Below, one piece after another: positions 17,090-26,651 of a stretch of DNA of 64,000 bases. This DNA is from Neisseriaceae bacterium ESL0693 (GTDB lineage Bacteria > Pseudomonadota > Gammaproteobacteria > Burkholderiales > Neisseriaceae): positions 115,778 to 179,777 of the forward strand of contig JAQTIE010000005.1 of the NCBI GenBank assembly GCA_029433475.1, read 5' to 3'. A program made the position numbers and the translations under genes. Position 1 is the stretch's first letter; the number at the start of each line of letters is the position of its first letter. The notes under the pieces were generated by a model that saw only the letters and a program-made list of their open reading frames with translations, did no database searches and was not told the DNA's origin.

Positions 17090-17866
17090 ATGGCTGCTTT
17101 TAATGTACAAAAAGTATTGTCTGTGCACCACTGGACAGATGCTTATTTTTCTTTCACCTGCACACGCGATGAGTCTTTACGCTTTCAGAATGGCCAGTTT
17201 GTCATGATTGGCCTGATGGTGGATGGTAAACCCCTGATGCGTGCCTACAGTATTGCCAGCGCCAATTGGGAAGAAGAGCTGGCGTTTTTCAGTATTAAAG
17301 TACAAGATGGCCCGTTAACCAGCCGTTTGCAGCATTTAAAGCCGGGTGATGAGATTCTGGTCAGCAAAAAGCCGACCGGCACCCTGATTCTGGGCGATCT
17401 GAATCCGGGTAAACACTTGTATTTGTTGTCTACCGGTACGGGGCTGGCACCGTTTCTGAGTGTCACCAAAGATCCGGATGTGTATGAGCAGTTTGAAAAA
17501 GTGATCATGATCCATGGGGTGCGCTATCAGAAAGATCTGGCCTACTATGATCATTTCACTAAAGAATTGCCGAATCATGAGTATCTGGGCGATTTAATCC
17601 GTGAAAAGCTGATTTATTATCCGGTGGTTTCGCGTGAGAATTTTATTCATCAGGGGCATCTGACCGATTTGATGCGTAGCGGACAGTTGTTTGCAGACAT
17701 TGGCCTGCCGCCAATGAATGCGCAGGACGATCGGGCAATGATTTGCGGTAGTCCGTCGATGCTGAAGGAATCTTGTGAAACACTGAATGAATTCGGGCTG
17801 ACAATCTCGCCGAAAATGGGACAGCGTGGCGATTATCTGATTGAACGCGCGTTTGTAGAACAATAA
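17090..17866 (+). CDS. fpr: Ferredoxin/flavodoxin-NADP reductase
   Basis: A 258-residue FAD enzyme that exchanges electrons between NADP(H) and ferredoxin or flavodoxin. It has the FAD-binding motif RAYSIAS at about residues 50-56, the pyrophosphate loop and GTGLAPFLS (NADP side), CGSPSML, and the bacterial C-terminus GDYLIERAFVEQ, in which the end of the chain contacts FAD. ATG 17090 is chosen because the N-terminus FNVQKVLSVHHWTDAYFSF matches the family. It is followed by lysO about 105 bases downstream on the same strand. Confidence 0.93.
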   Translation: MAAFNVQKVLSVHHWTDAYFSFTCTRDESLRFQNGQFVMIGLMVDGKPLMRAYSIASANWEEELAFFSIKVQDGPLTSRLQHLKPGDEILVSKKPTGTLILGDLNPGKHLYLLSTGTGLAPFLSVTKDPDVYEQFEKVIMIHGVRYQKDLAYYDHFTKELPNHEYLGDLIREKLIYYPVVSRENFIHQGHLTDLMRSGQLFADIGLPPMNAQDDRAMICGSPSMLKESCETLNEFGLTISPKMGQRGDYLIERAFVEQ

Positions 17867-17971
17867 GTGTGCGCGTTGCCGGAAGGTTTTTCCTGCCGGC
17901 CAGTCGTATTTGAATATTGCGGGCTGCTTAATTCGGGCAGCCTTAATTTTGTCTGTTTTATAGGGCGATGT

Positions 17972-18886
17972 ATGCAAAATGTGCAAACGCTGGTCATGAT
18001 TTTACTGCCATTGTTTATCGGTTTTATGATTCCGGTTTCTGCCGGAATACTGACGTGGATTAATCGTGGGTTGTCATGGCTGGTGTATTTGATTTTATTA
18101 TTGATCGGGTTGTCTTTATCGCAGGTGCATAATCTGGGTAATCAGCTGGGCATGATTGCGCTGTCAGCAGTCGTATTGTTTGTGTGTGTGATGGGCATGA
18201 ATTTATTGTGTCTGGTGGCGTTTGATCATTATTTTCCTGTGTCAGCCGCCGGACATCAAACCACGCAATCTCATGCAGCAGTGAGTATTGGCGGTAGTTT
18301 GAAACAAGTGGCTTGTGTATTGCTGGGGCTGGCGATCGGGCTATTGTGGCCGGATAAAATGGTATTGCCGCATGATGCGATCAATGTGGCGGTCATGGTG
18401 TTGATTCTGCTGGTGGGCATTCAGTTGCGTGGCAGTGGCATTAGCCTGCATCGGGTATTACTGAATCAGCGCGGTGTGCTGACGGCTGTGATTTTTATGC
18501 TGGCGTGTATGGCTGGCGGTCTTTTGTTTGCCCTGATCATGCCCTCTGTTTCGTGGTCGCAGGGGCTGGCATTAAGTTCTGGTTATGGCTGGTATTCTTT
18601 ATCGGGTATTGTGATGAGCCATGCGTATGGTCCCGTAATCGGCAGTGTGGCGATTCTGAATGATCTGGCGCGTGAATTTTTTGCGTTACTGTTTATTCCG
18701 TTTATTATGCGGCGCTATCCTTCTGCTGCGGTCAGTAGTGGCGGTGCCACCAGTCTGGATTTTACCTTGCCGGTGATTCAGGCTTCCGGTGGTCTGGCCG
18801 TGATGCCTCTAGCCATCAGTTTTGGTTTTATCACCAATATCATGTCGCCGGTATTGATGGTATTTTTCTCCAGCCTGTCACATTGA
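17972..18886 (+). CDS. lysO: Lysine exporter LysO family
   Basis: A 304-residue inner-membrane protein with about eight hydrophobic helices. ATG 17972 follows AGGGCG. The signature SSGYGWYSLSG lies at about residue 200, with SHAYGPVIGSVAILNDLARE after it, as in E. coli LysO (YbjE), which exports L-lysine and thialysine. The C-terminal helix contains SFGFITNIMSPVLM. It is convergent with the AraC gene, 10 bases apart. A second amino-acid exporter, alaE, lies just beyond. Confidence 0.9.
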   Translation: MQNVQTLVMILLPLFIGFMIPVSAGILTWINRGLSWLVYLILLLIGLSLSQVHNLGNQLGMIALSAVVLFVCVMGMNLLCLVAFDHYFPVSAAGHQTTQSHAAVSIGGSLKQVACVLLGLAIGLLWPDKMVLPHDAINVAVMVLILLVGIQLRGSGISLHRVLLNQRGVLTAVIFMLACMAGGLLFALIMPSVSWSQGLALSSGYGWYSLSGIVMSHAYGPVIGSVAILNDLAREFFALLFIPFIMRRYPSAAVSSGGATSLDFTLPVIQASGGLAVMPLAISFGFITNIMSPVLMVFFSSLSH

Positions 18887-18896
18887 ATAATTGCCA

Positions 18897-19685
18897 TCAA
18901 TTATGCTGGTTCTGGCGTGGGGTTTTGCCGGTAACACTTTGAAACATTCTGATCAAGGCAGAAGCACTGCTGTAGCCTAGGCTATAGGCGACACTTTCTA
19001 CTTTTTCACCCTGATCGAGTAGTTTTATTGCATGTACGATTTTATAGCGTCGCCGCCATTGCGCAAACGGCATGCCCAATTGCTGGTGACTGTGACGATT
19101 GAGTGTGCGCTCAGTTAAGCCAATCTCCTGTGCCAGCTGGCTGATGGGGCGCTGATCTTCCGGATGCTGGGCAATATATTGCATCAGATTCAGTAACAAG
19201 ATGTCATTGGTGGCCGGCAGAAAATTATTGTGTATCGGCATGTGTTTTATCTGATCGATCAATACGCTGAATAAATGTTTGCTTTCGGTTGTGATGGGAA
19301 TGGTGGGCAGATTGTTATGCAGATAGTGCAATACGGCACGGCTCAGTTCGCTGGTGGCCAATGTACAGGCGTTTGCGGGTAAACCTTCACAGCAGGCGGG
19401 CATCAGATAAAAAGAACAGGAGCGAGTGGCATAATGGCTCAGACATTCATGTTTTTGTGAGGGTGGAATCCAGATAGCGTAATGATGGGGGGCGATCAGG
19501 TGCTGTTGTTTTGTTTCTACTTCCATCATGCCTTCAAAGGCGTAAATAAATTCACCCCATGGGTGGCTGTGTTCGCTATAGGTTGAGTAAGCCGGTATGC
19601 TGGAAACCCTGAACCAGCATTGGTACGGCAGGCTATCGGTAAACGGTGCCGAGAGCCGTGTTTTGGGATGAGACAAAGTTTTCAT
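18897..19685 (-). CDS. AraC-family regulator with N-terminal cupin
   Basis: A 262-residue protein. Residues 15-100 form a cupin-like sensor (SEHSHPWGEFIYAFEGMMEV with the HxH..E pattern). Residues 165-260 are two helix-turn-helix motifs: ISQLAQEIGLTERTLNRH and KVESVAYSLGYSSASALIRM followed by FQSVTGKTP, the AraC signature. It reads divergently from alaE with 105 bases between the starts, so it probably controls alaE or itself; the ligand is unknown. The 3' end is convergent with lysO. Confidence 0.9.
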   Translation of the reverse strand: MKTLSHPKTRLSAPFTDSLPYQCWFRVSSIPAYSTYSEHSHPWGEFIYAFEGMMEVETKQQHLIAPHHYAIWIPPSQKHECLSHYATRSCSFYLMPACCEGLPANACTLATSELSRAVLHYLHNNLPTIPITTESKHLFSVLIDQIKHMPIHNNFLPATNDILLLNLMQYIAQHPEDQRPISQLAQEIGLTERTLNRHSHQQLGMPFAQWRRRYKIVHAIKLLDQGEKVESVAYSLGYSSASALIRMFQSVTGKTPRQNQHN

Positions 19686-19790
19686 ATCATGGCCGGATTA
19701 AACCATAAAATGTCTGTTTCGGATTATAGAGCGTCATCAGATTACTGTAATAATAAAACCATTTATTGGCAGATGTTGTCAGGAGATGGT

Positions 19791-20282
19791 ATGAAAATAT
19801 TGTTTTCTACACGTAAAAATAATTTGCATGCGATTGGTTATCCGCCAAAAAGACATTCAATTCAATACCGGCAGATACTGGCTGATATGCTGGCAATGGT
19901 GGTATTCTGTACTTTTACCAATTTTCTGGTTGAAGTGTTTATTTCACACATGACGGTTCAGCAATCATTGTATGCGCGGATTATGGCCATACCGGTAAAT
20001 GCTTTGGTTGCTGTGCCTTATGGTTATTATCGGGATTTCTGGTTACGGTTTCGCATCTGTGCCAGGCCGCTGGTTAATTTACTGGTGAATATTTTTGCTT
20101 ATACCACGTTTCTGACGCCGGTTTATATAATGATTCTGATTTGTTCGGGGGCATCTGAGGCACAAATAATAACCGCAGCAGTATTAAATGTGCTGGTTTC
20201 TATGGTGACCGGTGGTATTTATGGCCATTTTATGAATTATTGTCGCTGTTTATTACATGCCGGTGTGTCAGTACATCATTAA
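19791..20282 (+). CDS. alaE: L-alanine exporter AlaE
   Basis: A 163-residue protein from ATG 19791 with an AGGAGA site 4 bases upstream. It matches AlaE over its length: ILADMLAMVVFCTFTNFLVE, ARIMAIPVNALVAVPYGYYR, the third helix AYTTFLTPVYIMILI, and a final helix with GGIYGHFMNYCRRL-like sequence. There are four membrane helices. AlaE expels excess L-alanine from the cytoplasm. Its divergent neighbour is an AraC regulator, a candidate controller. proC follows 38 bases later. Confidence 0.9.
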   Translation: MKILFSTRKNNLHAIGYPPKRHSIQYRQILADMLAMVVFCTFTNFLVEVFISHMTVQQSLYARIMAIPVNALVAVPYGYYRDFWLRFRICARPLVNLLVNIFAYTTFLTPVYIMILICSGASEAQIITAAVLNVLVSMVTGGIYGHFMNYCRCLLHAGVSVHH

Positions 20283-20320
20283 CATAATGTATTTATTGGA
20301 TGACAGAAGAGGAAATAAAG

Positions 20321-21121
20321 ATGAGTAAAATTGGTTTTATCGGTGCAGGTAATATGGCCACAGCCATGATTAAAGGTATTATTGGCAGTGGTCAGGTGAA
20401 GCCGGCGGATATTGTGGTGTTTGATTCGAGTAAGCCCAAAGCCTATGCGCTGCGTGATCAGTTGGGGATTGAGTCTGCCATCAGTCATCATGATGTGACC
20501 AGTCAGGCAGAGGTGATTATTCTGGCGGTGAAGCCAGATGTCGTCTTGTCGGTTTTAAAACAGGACAGTGCTCATTTGCGCAAAGAGCAGGTGGTGGTTT
20601 CGATTGCGGCTGGGGTGAGTCTGGCGCAATTAATGCAGGCGGCACCAGAAAACACCAAGCTTGTGCGGGTAATGCCGAATACGCCGGCTTTGGTAGGGGC
20701 AGGCATGAGTGCGTTAACAGCCAATGATCAGGTAACAGCTGAGGAACAGGCGCAGATACAGGCGTTGTTTGAAAGCTTTGGCCAGGTAGTCTGGCTGCCG
20801 GAAGCGAAAATGCACGCGGTTACCGGCGTCAGTGGTTCTGGTCCTGCCTATGGCTTTATGTTTATTGAGGCGCTGGCCGATGCGGGCGTTGTGGGTGGTT
20901 TAACCCGCCAGCAATCATTACAGCTGGCAGCACAGACCTTGATGGGTGCGGCCAAAATGGTACTGGAAACCGGTGAACATCCGGCAATACTGAAAGACAA
21001 TGTGTGTTCACCTGGCGGCACCACCATTGAAGCGGTAAAAACATTGGAAGATCAGAAATTTCGTTCAGCCATTATCAATGCTGCGCTGGCGGCGATGGAA
21101 AAATCAAAAGCATTGATCTGA
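20321..21121 (+). CDS. proC: Pyrroline-5-carboxylate reductase
   Basis: A 266-residue enzyme for the last step of proline synthesis (NADPH-dependent reduction of pyrroline-5-carboxylate). It shows the Rossmann motif GFIGAGNMATAM at residues 5-16, RVMPNTPALVGAGM, the substrate loop VTGVSGSGPAY, and the C-terminal signature VCSPGGTTIEAVKTLE. ATG 20321 follows AGAGGAA at 20308-20314. It ends about 135 bases before a clear terminator. Confidence 0.96.
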   Translation: MSKIGFIGAGNMATAMIKGIIGSGQVKPADIVVFDSSKPKAYALRDQLGIESAISHHDVTSQAEVIILAVKPDVVLSVLKQDSAHLRKEQVVVSIAAGVSLAQLMQAAPENTKLVRVMPNTPALVGAGMSALTANDQVTAEEQAQIQALFESFGQVVWLPEAKMHAVTGVSGSGPAYGFMFIEALADAGVVGGLTRQQSLQLAAQTLMGAAKMVLETGEHPAILKDNVCSPGGTTIEAVKTLEDQKFRSAIINAALAAMEKSKALI

Positions 21122-21256
21122 TTATTTTTATACTTGATTTTGTTAAGCTATATTCAGCTACAGCGCTTTGATGAATGTAAGGGTTAAAAAGCCGTATTTT
21201 TGTACCTGATGCCATAAATTAGCTTGTTTTTCTGATGTTTGTCCTTATTTTTCTAT

Positions 21257-21280
21257 AGCCGTCGCAAGACGGCTTCTTTT
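21257..21280 (+). terminator. Terminator after proC
   Basis: Perfect hairpin AGCCGTC-GCAA-GACGGCT followed by TCTTTT. Confidence 0.8.
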
Positions 21281-21388
21281 GCTGTAAGCACGTTCATTTT
21301 ACGAATGCATTCTCGAAACACATCAGGCTGTCTGTGTGATTGATCAGCTTTTTTGGGTTGTGAAAAACATTCGTCTTCAGGTATGTTT

Positions 21389-23410
21389 ATGGAAATAATT
21401 CAATATCCCAATAGTCCTTTCAAACTTTATCAGCCTTTTGCCCCGGCCGGAGATCAGCCAACTGCGATTGCCGGTCTGATGGAAGGACTGGAAGATGGTC
21501 TCTCCAGTCAGACACTTCTGGGGGTAACCGGTTCAGGCAAAACCTATACCATGGCCAATGTGATTGCCCAAAGCGGCCGGCCGGCCATCATTATGGCGCA
21601 CAATAAAACGCTGGCGGCGCAATTGTATGCTGAAATGCGTGAATTCTTTCCGGAAAATGCGGTGGAATATTTCGTTTCTTACTATGATTATTATCAGCCG
21701 GAAGCTTATGTGCCCAGCCGTGATTTATTTATTGAGAAAGACTCGGCCATCAATGAACACATTGAGCAGATGCGCTTAAGTGCCACCAAAAGCCTGATGC
21801 AGCGCAAAGATGTGGTGATTGTGGCCACAGTATCCGCGATTTATGGTATTGGTGATCCGAATGAATACCACCAGATGATTTTACATGTGAAAGAGGGGCA
21901 GACCATTGATCAGCGTGAAATCATTGGTCGCCTGGTGGCGATGCAGTATGAACGCGGCGATGTGGATTTTGCCCGGGGTACCTTCCGGGTACGTGGTGAT
22001 GTGATTGATATTTTTCCGGCGGAAAGTTCTGAAATGGCTTTACGCATCAGTTTATTTGATGATGAAGTGGATCGCATGCAGTTGTTTGATCCGTTGTCGG
22101 GTCAATTGCATCAGCGGGTAGGGCGCTATACGGTATTTCCGTCCAGCCATTATGTGACGCCTCGCGATACGGTATTGCGGGCATGTGATCATATCAAAAC
22201 CGAACTGGCCGACCGGATTAAATGGTTCAGTCAGGAAGGGCGGCTGGTAGAAGCGCAGCGGATTGAGCAGCGTACCCGTTTTGATCTGGAAATGTTGTAT
22301 GAAATGGGCTTTTGTAAGGGCATTGAGAATTATTCACGTCATTTTTCCGGTAAGCCGGAAGGTGAACCGCCGCCCACATTGATGGATTATCTGCCCAAAA
22401 ATGCCATTTTGTTTATTGATGAAAGTCATGTAACGGTCAGCCAGATCGGTGGTATGTATAAAGGGGATGCCGCGCGCAAACAGAATCTGGTGGATTATGG
22501 TTTTCGCCTGCCATCAGCACGGGATAACCGGCCATTGAAATTCAATGAATTTGAACGGGTGATGCCACAAACCATTTTTGTATCGGCCACGCCGGCAAAG
22601 TATGAGGAAGAACATGCCGGTCAGGTGGTAGAGCAGGTGGTTCGGCCAACAGGGCTGATTGATCCGCAGATCATTATCCGGCCGGTGGCCACACAGGTGG
22701 ATGATTTGCTGTCAGAAATCAATATTCGCAAGGAAAGGGGCGAGCGGGTGCTGGTGACCACACTCACCAAACGCATGGCCGAACAGTTGACCGATTACTA
22801 TACGGAATTGGGCGTAAAGGTTCGTTATCTGCACAGTGACATCGATACGGTAGAACGCGTGGAAATTATTCGTGATCTGCGTCTGGGCTTATTTGATGTG
22901 CTGGTGGGAATTAATCTTTTGCGTGAGGGACTGGATATTCCGGAGGTGTCATTGGTGGCTATTCTGGACGCGGATAAAGAGGGCTTTTTACGCAGTCACC
23001 GCAGTCTGATTCAGACCATTGGCCGTGCGGCGCGTAATGTTCATGGTGAAGCGATTCTTTACGCTGACAGAATAACCGATTCCATGAAGGCGGCGATTGA
23101 CGAAACTGAACGCCGGCGTGCCAAGCAAATCGCTTTTAATGAGGCACATGGCATTGAACCGCAACAGATTAAAAAGCAGGTACGTGACCTGATTGATGGT
23201 GTGTATCATGATGATGCCAAAGGGCGGGGTAAGCTGGCCTCAAAAATCAAAGCAATCCATAATGAGCAAGATGCCATTAAGGAAGTGGCCAAGCTGGAAA
23301 AAGCCATGCAGAAAGCCGCGCGTGACTTGCAATTTGAAGAGGCGGCTACTTTGCGTGACCAGATTCGAGCCATTAAGGAAAGTTTATTATTCGGGGCGGC
23401 AGAAAGTTGA
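21389..23410 (+). CDS. uvrB: Excinuclease ABC subunit B
   Basis: A 673-residue DNA-repair helicase-like protein that receives damaged DNA from UvrA and recruits UvrC. It has the Walker A GVTGSGKT at residues 45-52, the damage-probing beta-hairpin region with [12 protein letters not shown], motif [18 protein letters not shown], helicase motifs V/VI ([32 protein letters not shown]), and a C-terminal UVR domain ending the chain. ATG 21389 is preferred to 21383 because TTCAGG is 7 bases upstream of it. Transcribed alone. Confidence 0.97.
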   Translation: MEIIQYPNSPFKLYQPFAPAGDQPTAIAGLMEGLEDGLSSQTLLGVTGSGKTYTMANVIAQSGRPAIIMAHNKTLAAQLYAEMREFFPENAVEYFVSYYDYYQPEAYVPSRDLFIEKDSAINEHIEQMRLSATKSLMQRKDVVIVATVSAIYGIGDPNEYHQMILHVKEGQTIDQREIIGRLVAMQYERGDVDFARGTFRVRGDVIDIFPAESSEMALRISLFDDEVDRMQLFDPLSGQLHQRVGRYTVFPSSHYVTPRDTVLRACDHIKTELADRIKWFSQEGRLVEAQRIEQRTRFDLEMLYEMGFCKGIENYSRHFSGKPEGEPPPTLMDYLPKNAILFIDESHVTVSQIGGMYKGDAARKQNLVDYGFRLPSARDNRPLKFNEFERVMPQTIFVSATPAKYEEEHAGQVVEQVVRPTGLIDPQIIIRPVATQVDDLLSEINIRKERGERVLVTTLTKRMAEQLTDYYTELGVKVRYLHSDIDTVERVEIIRDLRLGLFDVLVGINLLREGLDIPEVSLVAILDADKEGFLRSHRSLIQTIGRAARNVHGEAILYADRITDSMKAAIDETERRRAKQIAFNEAHGIEPQQIKKQVRDLIDGVYHDDAKGRGKLASKIKAIHNEQDAIKEVAKLEKAMQKAARDLQFEEAATLRDQIRAIKESLLFGAAES

Positions 23411-24241
23411 GTGATTACTTGATCAGATACATGCCGCTGGTGTGTATCTGATTGTTGGTTTCACCATGTGATTGTCTTGGCTTGTGTCGTATCGGGTTAT
23501 ATTTTGCTGGTTTTCAGATGTTTAGTTGCATGGGTTAGCGGTAGTAGATATTGTTATTGTTAATTAATAAATTTATGAATTAACAGTAAAATGGATTCAA
23601 ATCATTTTGGTGTCTGAGCCAGGCTTAAAATATATGTCATCAACATTAATTCTGGTACGGGCTCATGATTTTTGTGTGATCAGTCATATTTATTTCACAA
23701 ACTAGGGCATTTTTGATTATATAAATTAATGAAAAGTCAAAGTATGGATGGCAGCTGATGGTGGTTCATTTCATTATGGTTGTCGTGCTAAGTAATTTAA
23801 TAAATTTAATCAGATGAGTAACCATTTATTTAAGATATATTGATTTAATGCTTATGATATTTTTAATAATAGGTATGTTTATCTGTTTTCGTTTGTAAAC
23901 TATTACATTTTTAGATTATTTTGATCTGATAATAATGAAATAAAGAAAATGATGTTTTGATTTAATGGTGCTTTTTTGTTTTTATGTTGGTGTAATAGAG
24001 AGACCGGCAATATTTTATATCTGCAATTAATATATAAATTAAATGGTTGATTAGAATATTTGAAATATTGTTAATATCTGCTATTGCTGGTTAGTAGTAA
24101 AAGTGTTTAAATTGTCGCTACGGTTTTGTCAATGATTTACGTCAATAAATTGTGTATATTTTGTGTGCATAGTGTATTTTGCATCGGATAGCACATTGCG
24201 TGCATTAGTTTAATCATCTTTCTTCATCAAGAGTTTGTGTT
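23411..24241. other. Long AT-rich spacer upstream of mqo
   Basis: About 830 bases with no supported gene. A 14-mer at 24132-24145, read on the minus strand as TTGACGTAAATCAT, resembles an FNR box (TTGAT-N4-ATCAA, 8 of 10 positions) about 100 bases upstream of mqo. This would suit oxygen control of a respiratory enzyme but is a weak match. Confidence 0.3.
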
Positions 24242-25747
24242 ATGAATGCAAATAGTGATTGTTCAACGGACGTCGTTCTGATTGGTGCTGGCATCATGAG
24301 TGCCACGTTGGGCATGTTTTTAAAAGAATTACAGCCCGACTGGGACATTAAAATATTTGAACGCTTATCTGAAGTGGCCAATGAAAGCTCTGATGCATGG
24401 AATAACGCTGGTACCGGACATTCTGCATTGTGTGAACTGAATTATACCCCTCAGCTGAATGATGGCCGGATTGATACGGCTAAAGCCACACGGATTATGG
24501 AGCAGTTTGAATTGTCCAAGCAATTCTGGGCTTCGTTGGTGGATGCCGGCAAAATTGCCGATCCTGCGGTTTTTATCCGCAGTGTTCCTCACATGAGTAT
24601 GGTGATGGGGGCGGAAAATGTGGCCTTTCTGAAAAAGCGTTATGAGGCATTACAAGAATTTCATCTGTTTCGCGATATGGTTTATAGTGAAGACAGGGAA
24701 CAGATTAAAGCGTGGGTTCCTTTAATGATGCAGGGCAGGGATCAGGATACGCCGGTAGCGGCCACCCATTGTGATCTGGGTACTGATGTCAATTATGGTG
24801 CCCTAAGCCGTATGATGATGGATAATCTGACCGCCAGTGGCTGTCAGTTACAGTTAAACAGTGAAGTGATTGATCTGAAGCGTCAGAAAGACGGGCTCTG
24901 GCATTTAAGCATCAAAAATGTGCAGACCGGTGAGCGTCAGCGTGTTAAAAGCCGGTTTGTGTTTATCGGTGCCGGTGGTGGCGCATTACATTTATTACAG
25001 AAAAGCGGCATTCAGGCAGCCAGAGGTTTTGGCGGTTTCCCGGTTTCGGGTCAATGGCTGGTGTGTGATAATCCTGAAGTAGTGCGGCAACACCAGGCTA
25101 AAGTTTATGGCAAAGCGTCTGTAGGCGCGCCGCCCATGAGTGTACCGCATCTGGATAAGCGGGTGATTAATGGTAAAGATGCGCTATTATTCGGGCCTTT
25201 TGCTGGTTTTACCACCAAATTCCTCAAACAGGGCTCATTCAGTGATTTGTTTAAAACCATTGGTCTGGGCAATATCCGGCCGATGCTGCAAGTCGGGTTT
25301 CATAATTTCGCTCTGGAACATTATCTGATTCAGCAGGTGCGGTTAAGCTTTAATGATCGTCTGACACAATTGCGTGAATTCTATCCTGAAGCACGGGCTG
25401 AAGACTGGCGGCTTGAAGTGGCCGGCAATCGTGTGCAGGTGATTAAGAAAGATCAGCAAAAAGGCGGTGTATTACAATTTGGCACTGAATTGGTGAAATC
25501 GGGTGATGGTAGTCTGGCGGCGTTACTCGGTGCTTCTCCGGGTGCCTCTACTTCCGTAGCGATCATGCTGGAATTGCTGGCGCAATGTTTTCCGGATCAG
25601 CTAAAACACCAATGGCAGCCACGCTTGCATGAATTGATTCCAAGCTATGGCCAGACACTGGAAAATGATCCGGCTCTGGTTAAACGGGTTCGGCGCTGGA
25701 CCATCGATACCCTTAAATTAACGGAACCGACCAGTATGGCGCAATAA
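24242..25747 (+). CDS. mqo: Malate:quinone oxidoreductase
   Basis: A 501-residue membrane-associated FAD enzyme that oxidises malate to oxaloacetate and passes electrons to quinone. It has the N-terminal dinucleotide-binding VVLIGAGIMSATLG, the family block SSDAWNNAGTGHSALCELNY, GAGGGALHLLQKSG in the middle, and GASPGASTSVAIMLELL near the end. Length and ends are normal. A single gene with a terminator behind it. Confidence 0.97.
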   Translation: MNANSDCSTDVVLIGAGIMSATLGMFLKELQPDWDIKIFERLSEVANESSDAWNNAGTGHSALCELNYTPQLNDGRIDTAKATRIMEQFELSKQFWASLVDAGKIADPAVFIRSVPHMSMVMGAENVAFLKKRYEALQEFHLFRDMVYSEDREQIKAWVPLMMQGRDQDTPVAATHCDLGTDVNYGALSRMMMDNLTASGCQLQLNSEVIDLKRQKDGLWHLSIKNVQTGERQRVKSRFVFIGAGGGALHLLQKSGIQAARGFGGFPVSGQWLVCDNPEVVRQHQAKVYGKASVGAPPMSVPHLDKRVINGKDALLFGPFAGFTTKFLKQGSFSDLFKTIGLGNIRPMLQVGFHNFALEHYLIQQVRLSFNDRLTQLREFYPEARAEDWRLEVAGNRVQVIKKDQQKGGVLQFGTELVKSGDGSLAALLGASPGASTSVAIMLELLAQCFPDQLKHQWQPRLHELIPSYGQTLENDPALVKRVRRWTIDTLKLTEPTSMAQ

Positions 25748-25825
25748 TGCTGGTTTGATTGCTGACCGGTTGAGCCGGTAATCATTCTTGATGATGGTTA
25801 GCTGTTGATTAAACCTTCATCAGCA

Positions 25826-25866
25826 TAAAAAGATACCTGATCTATCATGGTCACGGTATCTTTTAT
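25826..25866 (+). terminator. Terminator after mqo
   Basis: Inverted repeat AAAAAGATACC/GGTATCTTTT (inner TGATC/GGTCA partly pairs), followed by ATTTTT; about 80 bases past the stop. Confidence 0.7.
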
Positions 25867-26651
25867 TTTTGCATAAAATTATTAAGGCAGTTTATTGCCA
25901 GTCATCTGATCATTCAAAAAAATATCTCCTAGCGCTTTTTATTGGTGCAGCAAGGCCGGGCAGGTTTTTTATATGACGGTTTTTGCAACTGGTGGTTTAA
26001 AAATACCATCAATAAATAGCTTCTATTTTAATATTTCTACTATATATTTTATTGTCATTTTTTTATATTTTATTCATATTTTTTGTGGATTCTGAAAAAG
26101 AGCACACTCAATCATCTGCTTTACTGATGGGTCAGTGTATTTACATTATTCCATGATATTTACATGGGTATTTTTATGTAATCAATGGTCAATCAAACGC
26201 AATGATGGTTATTGCCATGATGGTTATCCGCTGCTGGCTGAGAGATTAAACTAATTAGGTATCAGTAGATTGTATTTTTCTGGCGGATTTTTCTGGCTGA
26301 ATACATTCAACATCCTCTTTGGGCTTTATGATCTTCTGGGCATTAAAAAGCTAAGTTTATGGCTAATAAGGGCAATAAAATATCGTTTTTATTTTCCAGT
26401 TATTATAAAATATCGCATAAGTTATTTTTTTAGCATATTATTTTTGTTGTTGTTTTCATACTTCATCAACGTATGAATAGATGTTAGGCTGTTGATATGA
26501 AAAGAACACATCAGTGTATAGAATTAATCAATCGGGTTGATGTAAAAAATGCGGTTATTCAATAATCATCGGTTTGAAAAATCATGGCCTGATTTTGCTG
26601 ATACGATGGTTAATGATCTTATTACCAATGAGTTAGCAGAGAAATAGAATC
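25867..26651. other. AT-rich spacer
   Basis: About 785 bases. A hydrophobic frame at 26270-26476 starts with TTG, has no ribosome site and is poor in charged residues; I do not accept it. A short frame at 26549-26647 (MRLFNNHRFEKSWPDFADTM onward) reads naturally but lacks a ribosome site. Nothing else seen. Confidence 0.4.

Noticed and set aside
26270..26476. 68-residue hydrophobic frame upstream of the FMN glutamate-synthase-like gene
   Set aside because: TTG start, no ribosome site, composition explained by AT-rich DNA.
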